From: a bacterium
GTDB lineage: Bacteria > SZUA-79 > Acidulodesulfobacterales > Acidulodesulfobacteraceae
Reading direction: 5' to 3'
NCBI GenBank assembly: GCA_003232385.1
Contig: QIJE01000006.1
Coordinates: 71,336 to 119,049, forward strand
Length of the DNA: 47,714 nt
Every line of letters starts with the position of its first letter. Position 1 is the first letter of the stretch. Shown here one piece after another: positions 1 to 8,393 of the stretch. The translations under genes and the position numbers were made by a program. The notes beneath the pieces were generated by a model. That model saw only the letters and a list, made by a program, of their open reading frames with translations. It was not told the origin of the DNA and did not search any database.

Positions 1-2
1 TG

Positions 3-704
3 ATTTATATGGGGGAAGCTCTTCTTTCCATACCTCGATATCGCATAAATTTCAATAACTTGATAGAACAGATGATTTTTATCGGTATGGATTCGTTTTA
101 CGTAGTAGGATTGACAGGTTTTTTTACCGGCATGGTTTTGTCGCTTCAGGCGTATTATGCGGCTAAAGTTGTAGGTGTTACCTACATGATAGGCCCTACA
201 GTCACGTTAGCTATGACTAGAGAGCTCGGTCCCGTTTTAACGGCCCTCATGATTACCGCAAGATGTGGTTCTTCCATGGCTTCCGAAATAGGCACGATGA
301 AAGTTACCGAGCAGATAGATGCCCTTGAAGTTATGGCGGTAGACCCATATTATTATCTTGCTGTTCCGCGTATCCTTGCCGCAATAATAATGCTTCCGAT
401 AATGGCTATCTTATGTTCTTTAATTGGCATAATCGGAGGTTATGTCGTTTACGCTTATTTTCTCGGGCTTAATCATGTTACCTATATAGAAAAAATATAT
501 CAATATATTAATCTTGGCGATATATACGGCGGTCTTTTGAAATCTGTTTTTTTTGGAGCTATACTTGCTACTATCAGCACGTTTAAAGGGTTCGAAACAA
601 CAGGCGGTGCCAAAGGTATTGGTAAATTTACTACTCAGGCTGTGGTGTTGAGTTCCATTTGTATTCTTTTGGCAGATTATTTATTTACTTCTATTCTCTT
701 TTAA
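3..704 (+). CDS. mlaE: MlaE-type ABC permease, 5' end cut by window edge
   Basis: Integral inner-membrane permease of an MCE/Mla phospholipid transporter. The reading frame is open to the left edge; an internal ATG lies at 9, but MlaE proteins usually have some 20-30 more N-terminal residues, so the true start is probably outside the window. Family hallmarks visible are a GLTGFFTGMVLSLQ-like first membrane segment, the conserved stretch around TRELGPVLTALMITAR and GSSMASEIGTMKVTEQIDAL, and four further hydrophobic segments. It is followed after about 10-15 bases by mlaF and then mlaD, the usual order of the membrane core complex. In the family, MlaE forms a dimer in the inner membrane that moves lipid between membrane and the MCE ring. 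No special regulation can be seen because the promoter is upstream. Confidence 0.93.
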   Translation: MYMGEALLSIPRYRINFNNLIEQMIFIGMDSFYVVGLTGFFTGMVLSLQAYYAAKVVGVTYMIGPTVTLAMTRELGPVLTALMITARCGSSMASEIGTMKVTEQIDALEVMAVDPYYYLAVPRILAAIIMLPIMAILCSLIGIIGGYVVYAYFLGLNHVTYIEKIYQYINLGDIYGGLLKSVFFGAILATISTFKGFETTGGAKGIGKFTTQAVVLSSICILLADYLFTSILF

Positions 705-719
705 TTATTATTTTTGACG

Positions 720-1463
720 ATGATTACATTGTATCAATTATCAAAATCTTTTAACGGTAAAAAGGTGCTTGATAATCTCAATATGAGATTCAAAGAAAGA
801 AGAATAACCGTCATTATAGGTAGAAGCGGCGGTGGGAAGAGCGTTATGCTTAAGCATATAATAGGTTTAATAAAGCCTGATTCGGGAAGAGTTCTAATAG
901 ACGGTATAGATATGAATACTCTAAAAAAAAAGGAACTTAACGAAATAAGAAAAAAGTTCGGGATGGTTTTTCAGGATGGAGCACTTTTTGATTCCCTTAG
1001 CGTATTTGAAAACGTAGCGTTTCCGCTGAGGCAGCACCTTAATCTTCCGGAGGAAGATATACGCTATAAAGTGTATTCTATTCTTAACGATGTAGGTTTA
1101 AACGGACATGAGTCGAAAATGCCCTCTGAAATTTCCGGAGGAATGAGGAAGAGAGTAGCCGTTGCGAGGGCACTAATACTTAATCCGGAGATAATGCTTT
1201 TTGATGAGCCCACTACCGGGCTTGATCCGATTATGTCTGATGTTATAAACAATTTAGTCGTATCAATGCATGATAAATTTAAATTTACCGGAATAATAAT
1301 AAGTCATGATATAAAAGGGGCTTATAAAACCGGCGATGAAATAGCGATGCTTTATAACGGAAAAATTATAGAGGTCGGAACGCCCGAAGAGTTCAAAGAT
1401 TCAAAGAACCCTATAATAAACCAGTTTGTATCCGGTAGCATGAACGGTCCTATTATACTATGA
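720..1463 (+). CDS. mlaF: MlaF-type ABC transporter ATP-binding protein
   Basis: ATPase subunit that energises the Mla/MCE lipid transporter on the cytoplasmic face. The Walker A motif GRSGGGKSV, a Q-loop (FQDG), the ABC signature ([17 protein letters not shown], in the MlaF form SGGM rather than SGGQ), Walker B ([13 protein letters not shown]) and switch His (ISHD) are all present, and the length of about 247 residues is normal. I chose the ATG at 720; a TTG at 714 in the same frame would add two residues, and neither has a clear Shine-Dalgarno sequence. The stop codon overlaps the start of mlaD by four bases (ATGA), consistent with translational coupling. Confidence 0.94.
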   Translation: MITLYQLSKSFNGKKVLDNLNMRFKERRITVIIGRSGGGKSVMLKHIIGLIKPDSGRVLIDGIDMNTLKKKELNEIRKKFGMVFQDGALFDSLSVFENVAFPLRQHLNLPEEDIRYKVYSILNDVGLNGHESKMPSEISGGMRKRVAVARALILNPEIMLFDEPTTGLDPIMSDVINNLVVSMHDKFKFTGIIISHDIKGAYKTGDEIAMLYNGKIIEVGTPEEFKDSKNPIINQFVSGSMNGPIIL

Positions 1464-3037
1464 ATATTAATAAAGAAACCAAAGTAGGTATTTTCACGGT
1501 AGTTGTTTTGCTTATACTTGCTTATTTTTCCGTTAAAGTGGGAAAAATTCATATATTTAAGCCCGAGACGTATACTATTTCAGCTTATTTTAAATCGGCA
1601 AATGGAATAGGTAATGGAACTCTCGTTACTATGGCGGGGATAAAAATCGGAAGTGTTAAATATATCAGGTTAGAAAACAATTTGGCAAGGGTCTACATGA
1701 CGATACTTTCTAAATATAAGGTTTATCCCGTATATGTTGCATCTATCAAGTCTATGAATTTACTGGGGGAGAGCTATATCTCTATTTCACCCGTAAGCAG
1801 TAAGATAGGGTATCATCCGCAGAAACATCTGGATAGTGAAGTTATTAGAAGCGAAATGACCCCTCAGAACATATCTATGCTTATTATGAAATTTGCCAAA
1901 ACGGCAAATAATTTAGAGAAGGTCACCATGTCGCTAAAAAATTCTATAGGGACAAAGGCCGGAGAGAAGAATATAAGAACCATACTTTATAATATCGCTA
2001 TGCTTTCAAGAAATTTGAATAGACTTGTTTACTTGAATCAGCGAAATGTTAATATTATTATGTCTAATTTTGCTTCTATTTCAAAACATATTAACAGATT
2101 AACGATACGGAACAATGCTGCCATAACAAGAACCATACATAATTTTGATTCGATATCTTATAATCTAAAAAAAGAGATTCCGGATATTACTAAGAATATA
2201 AAAGGTCTTTCAGAAAATTTGAATTACATGGTAGCCAAAAATAAAAATAATATAAACAGCAGTTTGAATAATATCAATGCCGGTACTAAAAAATTAAACC
2301 TTACCTTAAATCAGCTATACGATATTTCTTCCAAGATAAATAACGGTCAGGGTACCATAGGGAAACTTATAAACAGAAGTTCTGTGTATGATAATTTGAA
2401 CGGTTCTTTGAAGGGTATCAACAAATTAATGGGCGGTTATAGTCAATTTAAAGTTAAAGTCAATATGGATTCGCGGTATATTATTAGAAGTAAGGAGTCT
2501 ATCTCTCAGATAAACCTTAAATTGCAGCCGTCTCCGGGACACTATTACGAGTTAGGGGTGGCATCGGTACCGATGGGTTACGGTAACACTTACGGTGAGA
2601 CCCAAACAACCACGCAAATAACCAATAGCCCCCCTTCAGGGCAATTTTATCCATCAAGCATAACTACCGATATGACACGATATACTTATTCCAGCAGCGT
2701 TAAATTTAACGCTTTAATAGCTAAAAACTTTTATAATTTTACTTTTCTTGCCGGTTTGTTATATTCTACCGGTGGGGCAGGAATTGATTACTATGTTCCG
2801 GATATGGGAAAGGACCTCAAGCTTTATGTGAGAGTGTTTGGATTAAATATGGACAATAACGGTGTTAACGAGTATGTTAATGCGGGCATATCTTATTCAT
2901 TTTATCGACATTTATTCTTAGATGCCGGATACGATGATATTTTTAACAATAGCGACAGGTCTCTTTATGTCGGCGGGGGCATTAAATTTACCGATAAGGA
3001 TCTTAAATACCTTATTGTCGGAAGTAAAATTCCTTAA
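1460..3037 (+). CDS. mlaD: MlaD, long form: MCE domain, helical rod and C-terminal beta-rich (barrel-like) region
   Basis: Periplasmic substrate-binding partner of MlaEF. One N-terminal membrane segment (about residues 8-25) is followed by one MCE domain (about 38-111, with [17 protein letters not shown] and a [11 protein letters not shown] end). A long Asn/Ser/Lys-rich helical region follows (about 130-315). The last 200 residues (about 325-525) are rich in alternating aromatic and polar residues with repeated short Gly turns, for example [14 protein letters not shown] and [10 protein letters not shown], which looks like an outer-membrane beta-barrel. At 525 residues it is far longer than E. 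coli MlaD (about 180). No mlaA, mlaB or mlaC is seen nearby, so a single protein bridging both membranes is a plausible inference. The start ATG overlaps mlaF by four bases. Confidence 0.88.
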   Translation: MNINKETKVGIFTVVVLLILAYFSVKVGKIHIFKPETYTISAYFKSANGIGNGTLVTMAGIKIGSVKYIRLENNLARVYMTILSKYKVYPVYVASIKSMNLLGESYISISPVSSKIGYHPQKHLDSEVIRSEMTPQNISMLIMKFAKTANNLEKVTMSLKNSIGTKAGEKNIRTILYNIAMLSRNLNRLVYLNQRNVNIIMSNFASISKHINRLTIRNNAAITRTIHNFDSISYNLKKEIPDITKNIKGLSENLNYMVAKNKNNINSSLNNINAGTKKLNLTLNQLYDISSKINNGQGTIGKLINRSSVYDNLNGSLKGINKLMGGYSQFKVKVNMDSRYIIRSKESISQINLKLQPSPGHYYELGVASVPMGYGNTYGETQTTTQITNSPPSGQFYPSSITTDMTRYTYSSSVKFNALIAKNFYNFTFLAGLLYSTGGAGIDYYVPDMGKDLKLYVRVFGLNMDNNGVNEYVNAGISYSFYRHLFLDAGYDDIFNNSDRSLYVGGGIKFTDKDLKYLIVGSKIP

Positions 3038-3070
3038 TATAAAAATACAAATCCAAAATAAAATAATTAT

Positions 3071-4123
3071 ATGACATCTAAAAAATATAAGCTTACCAGT
3101 TTAACAAGTGCACATGGCTGAGGATGCAAAATAGGTCCGGAGGACCTTTCAAAGATTATAGGTAAATTACCGGTTCCGGAATGCGATAATGTTCTGGTCG
3201 GATTCGGATATAAGGATGATGCCGGCGTTTATAAAATCAGCAATGATACTTGCCTTATCCAAACCGTTGATTTTTTTACTCCGGTGGTAGATGATCCTTA
3301 TGTTTTTGGACAAATTGCCGCGGCAAATGCCCTTTCCGATGTATATGCGATGGGAGGAAAACCTATAACGGCATTGAATATTGCTTGTTTTCCTATAAAT
3401 GTCATAGAAGAAGAAGTTTTCAGCAGGATACTTCTCGGCGGATTGCACAAAATGACAGAAGCGGGCGTTGCACTTTTGGGCGGGCATTCGATAGATGATA
3501 AAGAAATAAAATACGGGCTAAGCGTTACCGGTATTTGTGATATAAATAAAATTTATTCTAATCAGGGTGCGAAGCCGGGGGATATTTTATGCTTAACTAA
3601 AAAATTAGGGACGGGATTTGTCGTAAGTGCCATATGTAAGGATTTTCTTGAGCAAGATACCCTGAATGAGGCTGAGCTTTCCATGTCTAAGCTTAACAAA
3701 TATGCTTCGGAATTGGCTGTTTCTTCGAAATTTCCAAATGCTATGACCGATATTACGGGATTTGGGCTTGCGGGTCATTTAAGCGAGATGATGATTGCAA
3801 GCGACACATGTTGTGAAATAAACTTGTCGTCCCTTCCGGTTATAAGTGGAACGATGGAACTGATAAATAAAGGCGTTAACCCTGCCGGAACTAAACGTAA
3901 TAGAGAATATTTTAGCAAATACGTATCAGTTACGGGTGGCCTTGATGAAATATTATTGCAACTCGCTTTTGGGGCCGAAACATCCGGCGGATTAATATTT
4001 GCCGTACCGGAGGTCAAGATGAACGATTTGAAAAACTTATTTGGCAAGGAGGAGGAGCCGCTTTACGAAATAGGAAGGGTTTTAGATAAAAATACGAATA
4101 GTATTTATATAAAATTTTTATGA
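3071..4123 (+). CDS. selD: Selenide, water dikinase SelD with selenocysteine at position 17 (in-frame TGA)
   Basis: Makes selenophosphate from selenide and ATP, the selenium donor for selenocysteine (and 2-selenouridine tRNA). Reading from the ATG at 3071 through the TGA at 3119-3121 gives 350 residues, the normal SelD length. The N-terminus then reads LTSLTSAHG-U-GCKIG, which lines up with E. coli SelD around Cys17-Gly-Cys-Lys20; the TGA sits exactly at residue 17 and the catalytic Lys falls at residue 20. Without recoding, the first usable start is the ATG at 3284 and the protein would lose its active-site loop. Downstream family motifs are normal: DFFTPVVDDPYVFGQIAAAN, SDVYAMGG, GGHSI and ITGFGLAGH. 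No clear Shine-Dalgarno sequence precedes 3071. It lies 33 bases after mlaD and 30 before an ASKHA ATPase gene. Confidence 0.93.
3119..3150 (+). promoter_or_regulatory. Selenocysteine TGA codon and SECIS-like hairpin of selD
   Basis: The recoded TGA is at 3119-3121. Beginning 11 bases after it is a perfect 6-bp hairpin: AGGTCC at 3133-3138, loop GGA, GGACCT at 3142-3147. Bacterial SECIS elements recognised by SelB are short hairpins immediately 3' of the UGA, with the loop roughly 15-30 nt away and G/U-rich; position and size fit. The sequence is fully inside coding sequence, as in bacterial selenoprotein genes. The hairpin is seen directly; its SelB binding is inferred. Confidence 0.75.
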
Positions 4124-4153
4124 TAAATTATAAATCATACAAACTATAACTTC

Positions 4154-5404
4154 ATGAATTATTCGTTAGGGGTTGATCTCGGCACGACGACTGTGGCAGC
4201 GTTTATAATGGATGAAGGAGGCCGATCTTATCCCATTAAAACCACCTTTAATTTTCAATATCCCGAATTTGGATTAGATTCGGTAAAACGAATCCAGAAT
4301 GGTTTGGATGAAAATTCCGTTAAAAAACTGCAGCGAAAAGCCATATCAACGATAAACGCCTTGATAGACGAAAATAAAAACGAGATAGAATTTGATTACG
4401 ACGATATAAAGGAGATAGTCATAGCAGGCAATACTGTTATGGAGATGGCATTATGCGGTTATCCTTTAGTTTCTCTATCAAAGCCCCCGTATAGATCTCA
4501 GTCTGATATTTTTTTTTATAATAATACTAGTTATTTTAAAGATTTTCATCTGCTGAATAGTAAATTATTCATCTTTCCGGTTCTAGACGGTTTTGTCGGA
4601 GGGGATACCGTTGCATCAATTTATTATTTGGATATGTTAAAAAGAGATAAACCGGTTTTTTTCGCAGACTTCGGAACTAATGTAGAAATAGTTATAGGTT
4701 ATAAAAATAAAATATACACTACTTCGGCTCCTGCAGGGCCGACTTTTGAGGGCGGTAATATAAAGTTTGGAGTTACGGCAAAGAGTGGTGCAATCTCGGA
4801 AGTCACACTTAAAGGCGGTATTTTTAAAGTTAAAACTATAGAAAATTCTATTCCTATCGGAATCTGCGGAAGCGGAATAATGAGTCTAATATATGAGCTT
4901 TTAAAAGGGGGCGTTGTAGATAAAAACGGTAGAATTTTGCCGCCCGAGCTAATAGATTCGGAAAGTTTTTCCGTTGTGGAAAGAGGGCGCAATGAAAACG
5001 AGGTTGTTTTATATTTTGACGGTAAAAACAATATAAGATTTTTTCAAGAAGACATGAGGCAGTTTCAGTTTGCAAAGTCGGCTATCAAATCTGCGTCGGA
5101 AATACTTATGAAAAAATTTAAAATTTCAAACAATGATGATTTTGACGTATACATTTCAGGAACGTTCGGTAGTCATATCAAGCCCGATGTTATAGACCTG
5201 ATCGATATCTTTCCTTTTAATGGAAAAAAAATAAATTTTATTGACGACTCAGTCCTTCTCGGTTGCCAAAAATATATAACATCGGAATCACTTGAAAGGG
5301 ATAGTGAGTTAAGAAATATAATCGATATTTCAAAAAATTTTCCTCTTTCAGGGAGTAAACTTTTTGAGAGCCGTTTTATTGAGAATATATCTTTTCAGCT
5401 TTAA
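4154..5404 (+). CDS. ASKHA-domain ATPase of the RACo / DUF4445 type, without ferredoxin domain
   Basis: Resembles the C-terminal ATPase half of RACo/RamA-type proteins, which use ATP to drive reductive reactivation of corrinoid (cobalamin) iron-sulfur or methyltransferase proteins. Visible markers are a phosphate-binding start (GVDLGTTTVAAFIMD), AGNTVMEMAL, DGFVGGDTVASI, DFGTNVEIVIG, APAGPTFEGGNIKFG, GICGSGIMSLIYELLKGGVVD and SGTFGSHIKPD, in the order found in that family. Full RACo is about 630 residues with an N-terminal 2Fe-2S ferredoxin domain; this 416-residue protein starts directly at the ASKHA domain and has no Cys cluster at its N-terminus, so its redox partner must be separate or its job differs. 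It follows selD closely (30 bases) and overlaps the end of rlmN by 29 bases tail to tail. The exact target is unknown. Confidence 0.75.
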   Translation: MNYSLGVDLGTTTVAAFIMDEGGRSYPIKTTFNFQYPEFGLDSVKRIQNGLDENSVKKLQRKAISTINALIDENKNEIEFDYDDIKEIVIAGNTVMEMALCGYPLVSLSKPPYRSQSDIFFYNNTSYFKDFHLLNSKLFIFPVLDGFVGGDTVASIYYLDMLKRDKPVFFADFGTNVEIVIGYKNKIYTTSAPAGPTFEGGNIKFGVTAKSGAISEVTLKGGIFKVKTIENSIPIGICGSGIMSLIYELLKGGVVDKNGRILPPELIDSESFSVVERGRNENEVVLYFDGKNNIRFFQEDMRQFQFAKSAIKSASEILMKKFKISNNDDFDVYISGTFGSHIKPDVIDLIDIFPFNGKKINFIDDSVLLGCQKYITSESLERDSELRNIIDISKNFPLSGSKLFESRFIENISFQL

Positions 5405-6434
5405 GCTGTCCGCATCCTCCGTTTACGGATTGAGCCTTGGAAAATCTTATAGTTACCGTAAATCCGGCTTTAAATAATTTAGATTTAAAATCCGCTATAG
5501 TTTTATCGTCGGATGTTTCGAAGTTTTTTAAATAAATAGATTTTTTTTCTTTATTTAACGGTATTAAATTAAATTTAACTTTTGAAGGAGAAAACATTTT
5601 AATCAGTTTCTTCGTATTTCCTATATGGTCATTTATATCTTTTATCAGTACATATTCTATCGTTATTTTATTATGTATAGACGGTTTCCTGTCATTTATC
5701 AGCTTAACTATATTTTCTATCGGGAATTTTTTATTTATAGGCATAATTTTACTTCTCGTAATATTATCTGCTGCGTTTAAAGATATAGCAATTTTATATT
5801 TATGATTTTCTATATTCGGCAGTGTACTCAGTACACCGCAAGTAGAAATCGTTATCTTTCTCGGCGCCACGGCAATAAAATTAGCGTTGGATATGATATC
5901 AAGTGATTTTTCTACTTCGGCTATGTTATCTAGCGGTTCGCCCATACCCATAAAAACAATATTTGTAATTTTATTTTCTATATCATCTTCAATAACCAAA
6001 ATTTGTGATATTATTTCTCCTGATGTTAAATTTCTGATAAACCCCAATCCTGAAGTTTCGCAGTAGACACATCCCATTTTGCATCCTATTTGAGATGAGA
6101 CACACAGAGTTTTTCTATTTCTGTAATTTATCAATACGGATTCGATAGTTTCGCCATCTGAAAGTTTTATTAAGTATTTCTTAGAATATCCATCAGAATC
6201 CTCTTCGTATTTAGTATCTACTATTTTAGGGGTTTCGGCGCAAAAATTATTAGCTAATTTTTTTCGTAAAGATTCGGAAAGATCGGTCATTTCGGCAAAA
6301 TCGAATGTTTTGCGGCGATAGATCCATTTCATGATCTGGGTGGCACCGTATTTTTTAAATCCGCTTGTGATGCAGTATTTTTCCAGTTCTTTTTGAGATT
6401 TGTCGAATATCCAATCTTTTCTTTTATTTTCCAT
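5376..6434 (-). CDS. rlmN: Dual-specificity RlmN: 23S rRNA A2503 / tRNA A37 C2-methyltransferase
   Basis: Radical-SAM enzyme that methylates C2 of adenosine 2503 in 23S rRNA and, in studied relatives, A37 of some tRNAs. The 4Fe-4S radical-SAM motif CxxxCxxC is at residues 118-125 (CKMGCVYC), followed by ETSGLGFIRNL and GMGEPLDN typical of RlmN rather than Cfr. The C-terminal methyl-carrying Cys is in NGGCGQL (about residue 341). The length of 352 residues is standard. The start ATG is close to the divergent cbiC gene, leaving a 132-base shared promoter region, and its 3' end overlaps the preceding plus-strand gene by 29 bases. Confidence 0.95.
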   Translation of the reverse strand: MENKRKDWIFDKSQKELEKYCITSGFKKYGATQIMKWIYRRKTFDFAEMTDLSESLRKKLANNFCAETPKIVDTKYEEDSDGYSKKYLIKLSDGETIESVLINYRNRKTLCVSSQIGCKMGCVYCETSGLGFIRNLTSGEIISQILVIEDDIENKITNIVFMGMGEPLDNIAEVEKSLDIISNANFIAVAPRKITISTCGVLSTLPNIENHKYKIAISLNAADNITRSKIMPINKKFPIENIVKLINDRKPSIHNKITIEYVLIKDINDHIGNTKKLIKMFSPSKVKFNLIPLNKEKKSIYLKNFETSDDKTIADFKSKLFKAGFTVTIRFSKAQSVNGGCGQLKAEKIYSQ

Positions 6435-6507
6435 CGTTATCGGTTACAAACTTGTTTTAATCGGTAAAATATGATAAATTTCATCGTGTATGTGTTTTTC
6501 TATAATG

Positions 6508-6536
6508 ATTATAACACTTGCATACATTTAATGGAA
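6508..6536 (-). promoter_or_regulatory. Candidate sigma70-type promoter for rlmN
   Basis: On the minus strand TTCCAT (plus 6531-6536) is followed after 17 bases by a consensus TATAAT (plus 6508-6513), about 75 bases upstream of the rlmN start. The -10 is perfect and the -35 is weak. The region between rlmN and cbiC is divergent, so a promoter is expected here. Confidence 0.45.
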
Positions 6537-6566
6537 TTATACAAAATTTATCGGATATAAAAAATA

Positions 6567-7247
6567 ATGAATTTTAACGATTCGACAAGCAATAATACAG
6601 GTAAGGGCGAAGAAATTTATAAAAAGAGTATTGCAATAATAGATTCTCTTCTAAAAGATAATCGTTATTTTAGTGAGACTTATTCTGAAGCCGAAAAATC
6701 TGTCGTAAAAAGGGTCATCCATGCCACAAGCGATATACGTTATGCAGAAACTGTTTTCTTTACTAATGATTCGGCTAAAAAAGGGATTGAACTCATTAGA
6801 GAGAAGGCTTTCAGGAAAGAACCTTTAAAGATAGTATGCGATTCGGAAATGACTAAGGCCGGTATTAGCAGGAATATCAATAAAAATATACTACTAGACT
6901 TAAACTGCTATATTGGCGCAAATTATAAAACCGACGATAGCGATGTGACGAAGTCGGCTCTTTCCATAAGAGCAGCTATTTCGCAAATATTACCGAATAT
7001 AATCGTGATAGGCAATGCGCCTACTGCCCTAATAGAAACGATGGATCTATGTAAGCGTCTTTATGAGACTACAGACTATAAGCCTTCCTTGATCGTAGCC
7101 ATGCCGGTCGGTCTTGTAGGTGCGGCGGAGTCGAAAACAATATTACATGAGGATAATTTTTATAGCTCTATAGGTAATTTTGGAAATATCGGCGGAAGCT
7201 CCTCGGCTGCGTCGGCAATTAATGCTTTGCTGCGTGAAGGACTATGA
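6567..7247 (+). CDS. cbiC: Precorrin-8X / cobalt-precorrin-8 methylmutase
   Basis: Catalyses the 1,5-methyl shift from C11 to C12 that forms (cobalt-)hydrogenobyrinate during corrin-ring (vitamin B12) synthesis. The family's essential His is in VKRVIHATSD (His52), and the CbiC/CobH signatures IVIGNAPTAL and IVAMPVGLVGAAESK are present. The length of 226 residues is normal. The oxygen-independent (CbiC) form is more likely in an anaerobe, but the sequence alone does not separate it from CobH. No other corrin gene is beside it; the next gene overlaps by four bases (ATGA) and encodes a lytic transglycosylase, so the pairing seems positional rather than functional. No cobalamin riboswitch was recognised upstream. 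Confidence 0.92.
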   Translation: MNFNDSTSNNTGKGEEIYKKSIAIIDSLLKDNRYFSETYSEAEKSVVKRVIHATSDIRYAETVFFTNDSAKKGIELIREKAFRKEPLKIVCDSEMTKAGISRNINKNILLDLNCYIGANYKTDDSDVTKSALSIRAAISQILPNIIVIGNAPTALIETMDLCKRLYETTDYKPSLIVAMPVGLVGAAESKTILHEDNFYSSIGNFGNIGGSSSAASAINALLREGL

Positions 7248-7846
7248 GATTGAATTTATTTATTTTTTTATTAGCGGTTTTTATTAGCGGTTTTGCAATA
7301 AACCTAAATGACACAAAGATTGTCTCCGCCGATATTTATATGCGCGTAGGCGAAAACGGAACTATTTATTTTTCGAATGTTCCGGTCTCAAATGGATACG
7401 AGCTTTATATGCGGACGAAACGCAAGAAAAATGATATTAAAAATTATAGTAATGTTGCGTATAGTAAAATAATAATTGAGGCTTCAAAAAAATATAAAGT
7501 AAGCCGAAATTTGATAGAGGCGGTTATTAAAACGGAATCCGGATTTAATAATCATGCAGTTTCGGATAAAGGAGCAGAAGGTCTCATGCAACTTATGCCT
7601 AAAACACAAAAGTTATTTGATGTATTAAAACCGTTTAATCCATATCAAAACATTTACGGAGGTACAGAATATTTAAAAAGTCTTATTGTAAAGTATGGAG
7701 GAAACATACCGTTAGCTCTTGCCGCTTATAATGCCGGTAGTAAAGCTGTAACTGAATACAATGGAATACCTCCGTATAATGAGACTCATAATTATATTAA
7801 CGAAGTAATACACTATTATAAGAGATATAGTAAAAGTGCAAAATAA
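7244..7846 (+). CDS. Exported lytic transglycosylase, SLT domain (family 1)
   Basis: Cleaves the glycan strands of peptidoglycan in the periplasm. A signal peptide or membrane anchor is visible at residues 1-20. A short beta-rich stretch (about 30-57, containing NGTIYFSNVP) resembles the DUF4124-like region often placed before the catalytic domain. The SLT domain follows, with the catalytic Glu at residue 98 in KTESGFN, then GAEGLMQLMP, NPYQNIYGGTEYL and LALAAYNAG. The start ATG overlaps the cbiC stop. The last 11 bases overlap the GTG start of pgsA. It may assist insertion of an envelope machine or act in wall turnover; nothing nearby says which. Confidence 0.92.
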   Translation: MRLNLFIFLLAVFISGFAINLNDTKIVSADIYMRVGENGTIYFSNVPVSNGYELYMRTKRKKNDIKNYSNVAYSKIIIEASKKYKVSRNLIEAVIKTESGFNNHAVSDKGAEGLMQLMPKTQKLFDVLKPFNPYQNIYGGTEYLKSLIVKYGGNIPLALAAYNAGSKAVTEYNGIPPYNETHNYINEVIHYYKRYSKSAK

Positions 7847-8393
7847 AAAACAAATATATAATACCCCTAACATCTTAACTATTTCAAGAATTTTAATCAT
7901 ACCCGTAATATTTTTTTTACTTTTTTTTAAAGAAGAATTTTACGGCATATATGCTTCTATTTTTTTTGTAATTGCGGTTTTAACAGATTTTGTAGACGGT
8001 TATATAGCGAGAAAAAAGAATATAGTGACTAACTTTGGTATTTTTTTAGATCCTATAGCTGATAAGCTTCTCGTTATAACTATTCTTATAATGCTTATAC
8101 CGTTAAAAAGAATCCCTGCATGGATAGTAGTCATAATTGTATTTAGGGAGATATTTATCATGGGTTTAAGGGCTATTGCAAGCGAAGAAGGGGTCGTTCT
8201 TTCAGCGGGAAGAGAAGGCAAATGGAAAACTGCGTTTCAAATGTTCGGGATATTTTTTCTTCTTGTTCATTATGATAATTTTTATCTTAATTTTGAAAAT
8301 ACAGGGCTTGTCCTTATTTTTATCAGCATAATATTTTCTATAATTTCCTTATATAAATATTTGAAAAGTGTGTCCGGTATATTTATAGGATAG
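7836..8393 (+). CDS. pgsA: CDP-diacylglycerol-glycerol-3-phosphate 3-phosphatidyltransferase
   Basis: Inner-membrane enzyme for the committed step to phosphatidylglycerol. The CDP-alcohol phosphatidyltransferase motif D-x2-DG-x2-AR-x8-G-x3-D-x3-D is complete, with Asp51, Asp54, Gly55, Ala58, Arg59, Gly68, Asp72 and Asp76. Several hydrophobic segments surround it, and the 185-residue length is typical. The start is a GTG at 7836, inside the 3' end of the transglycosylase gene, consistent with translational coupling. The stop is immediately adjacent to the end of the convergent GGDEF gene, leaving no room for a terminator between them. Confidence 0.93.
   Translation: MQNKKQIYNTPNILTISRILIIPVIFFLLFFKEEFYGIYASIFFVIAVLTDFVDGYIARKKNIVTNFGIFLDPIADKLLVITILIMLIPLKRIPAWIVVIIVFREIFIMGLRAIASEEGVVLSAGREGKWKTAFQMFGIFFLLVHYDNFYLNFENTGLVLIFISIIFSIISLYKYLKSVSGIFIG

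Noticed and set aside
6435-6566. Cobalamin riboswitch upstream of cbiC
   Set aside because: The 132-base divergent region is too short and too AT-rich, and no B12-box-like sequence is present.
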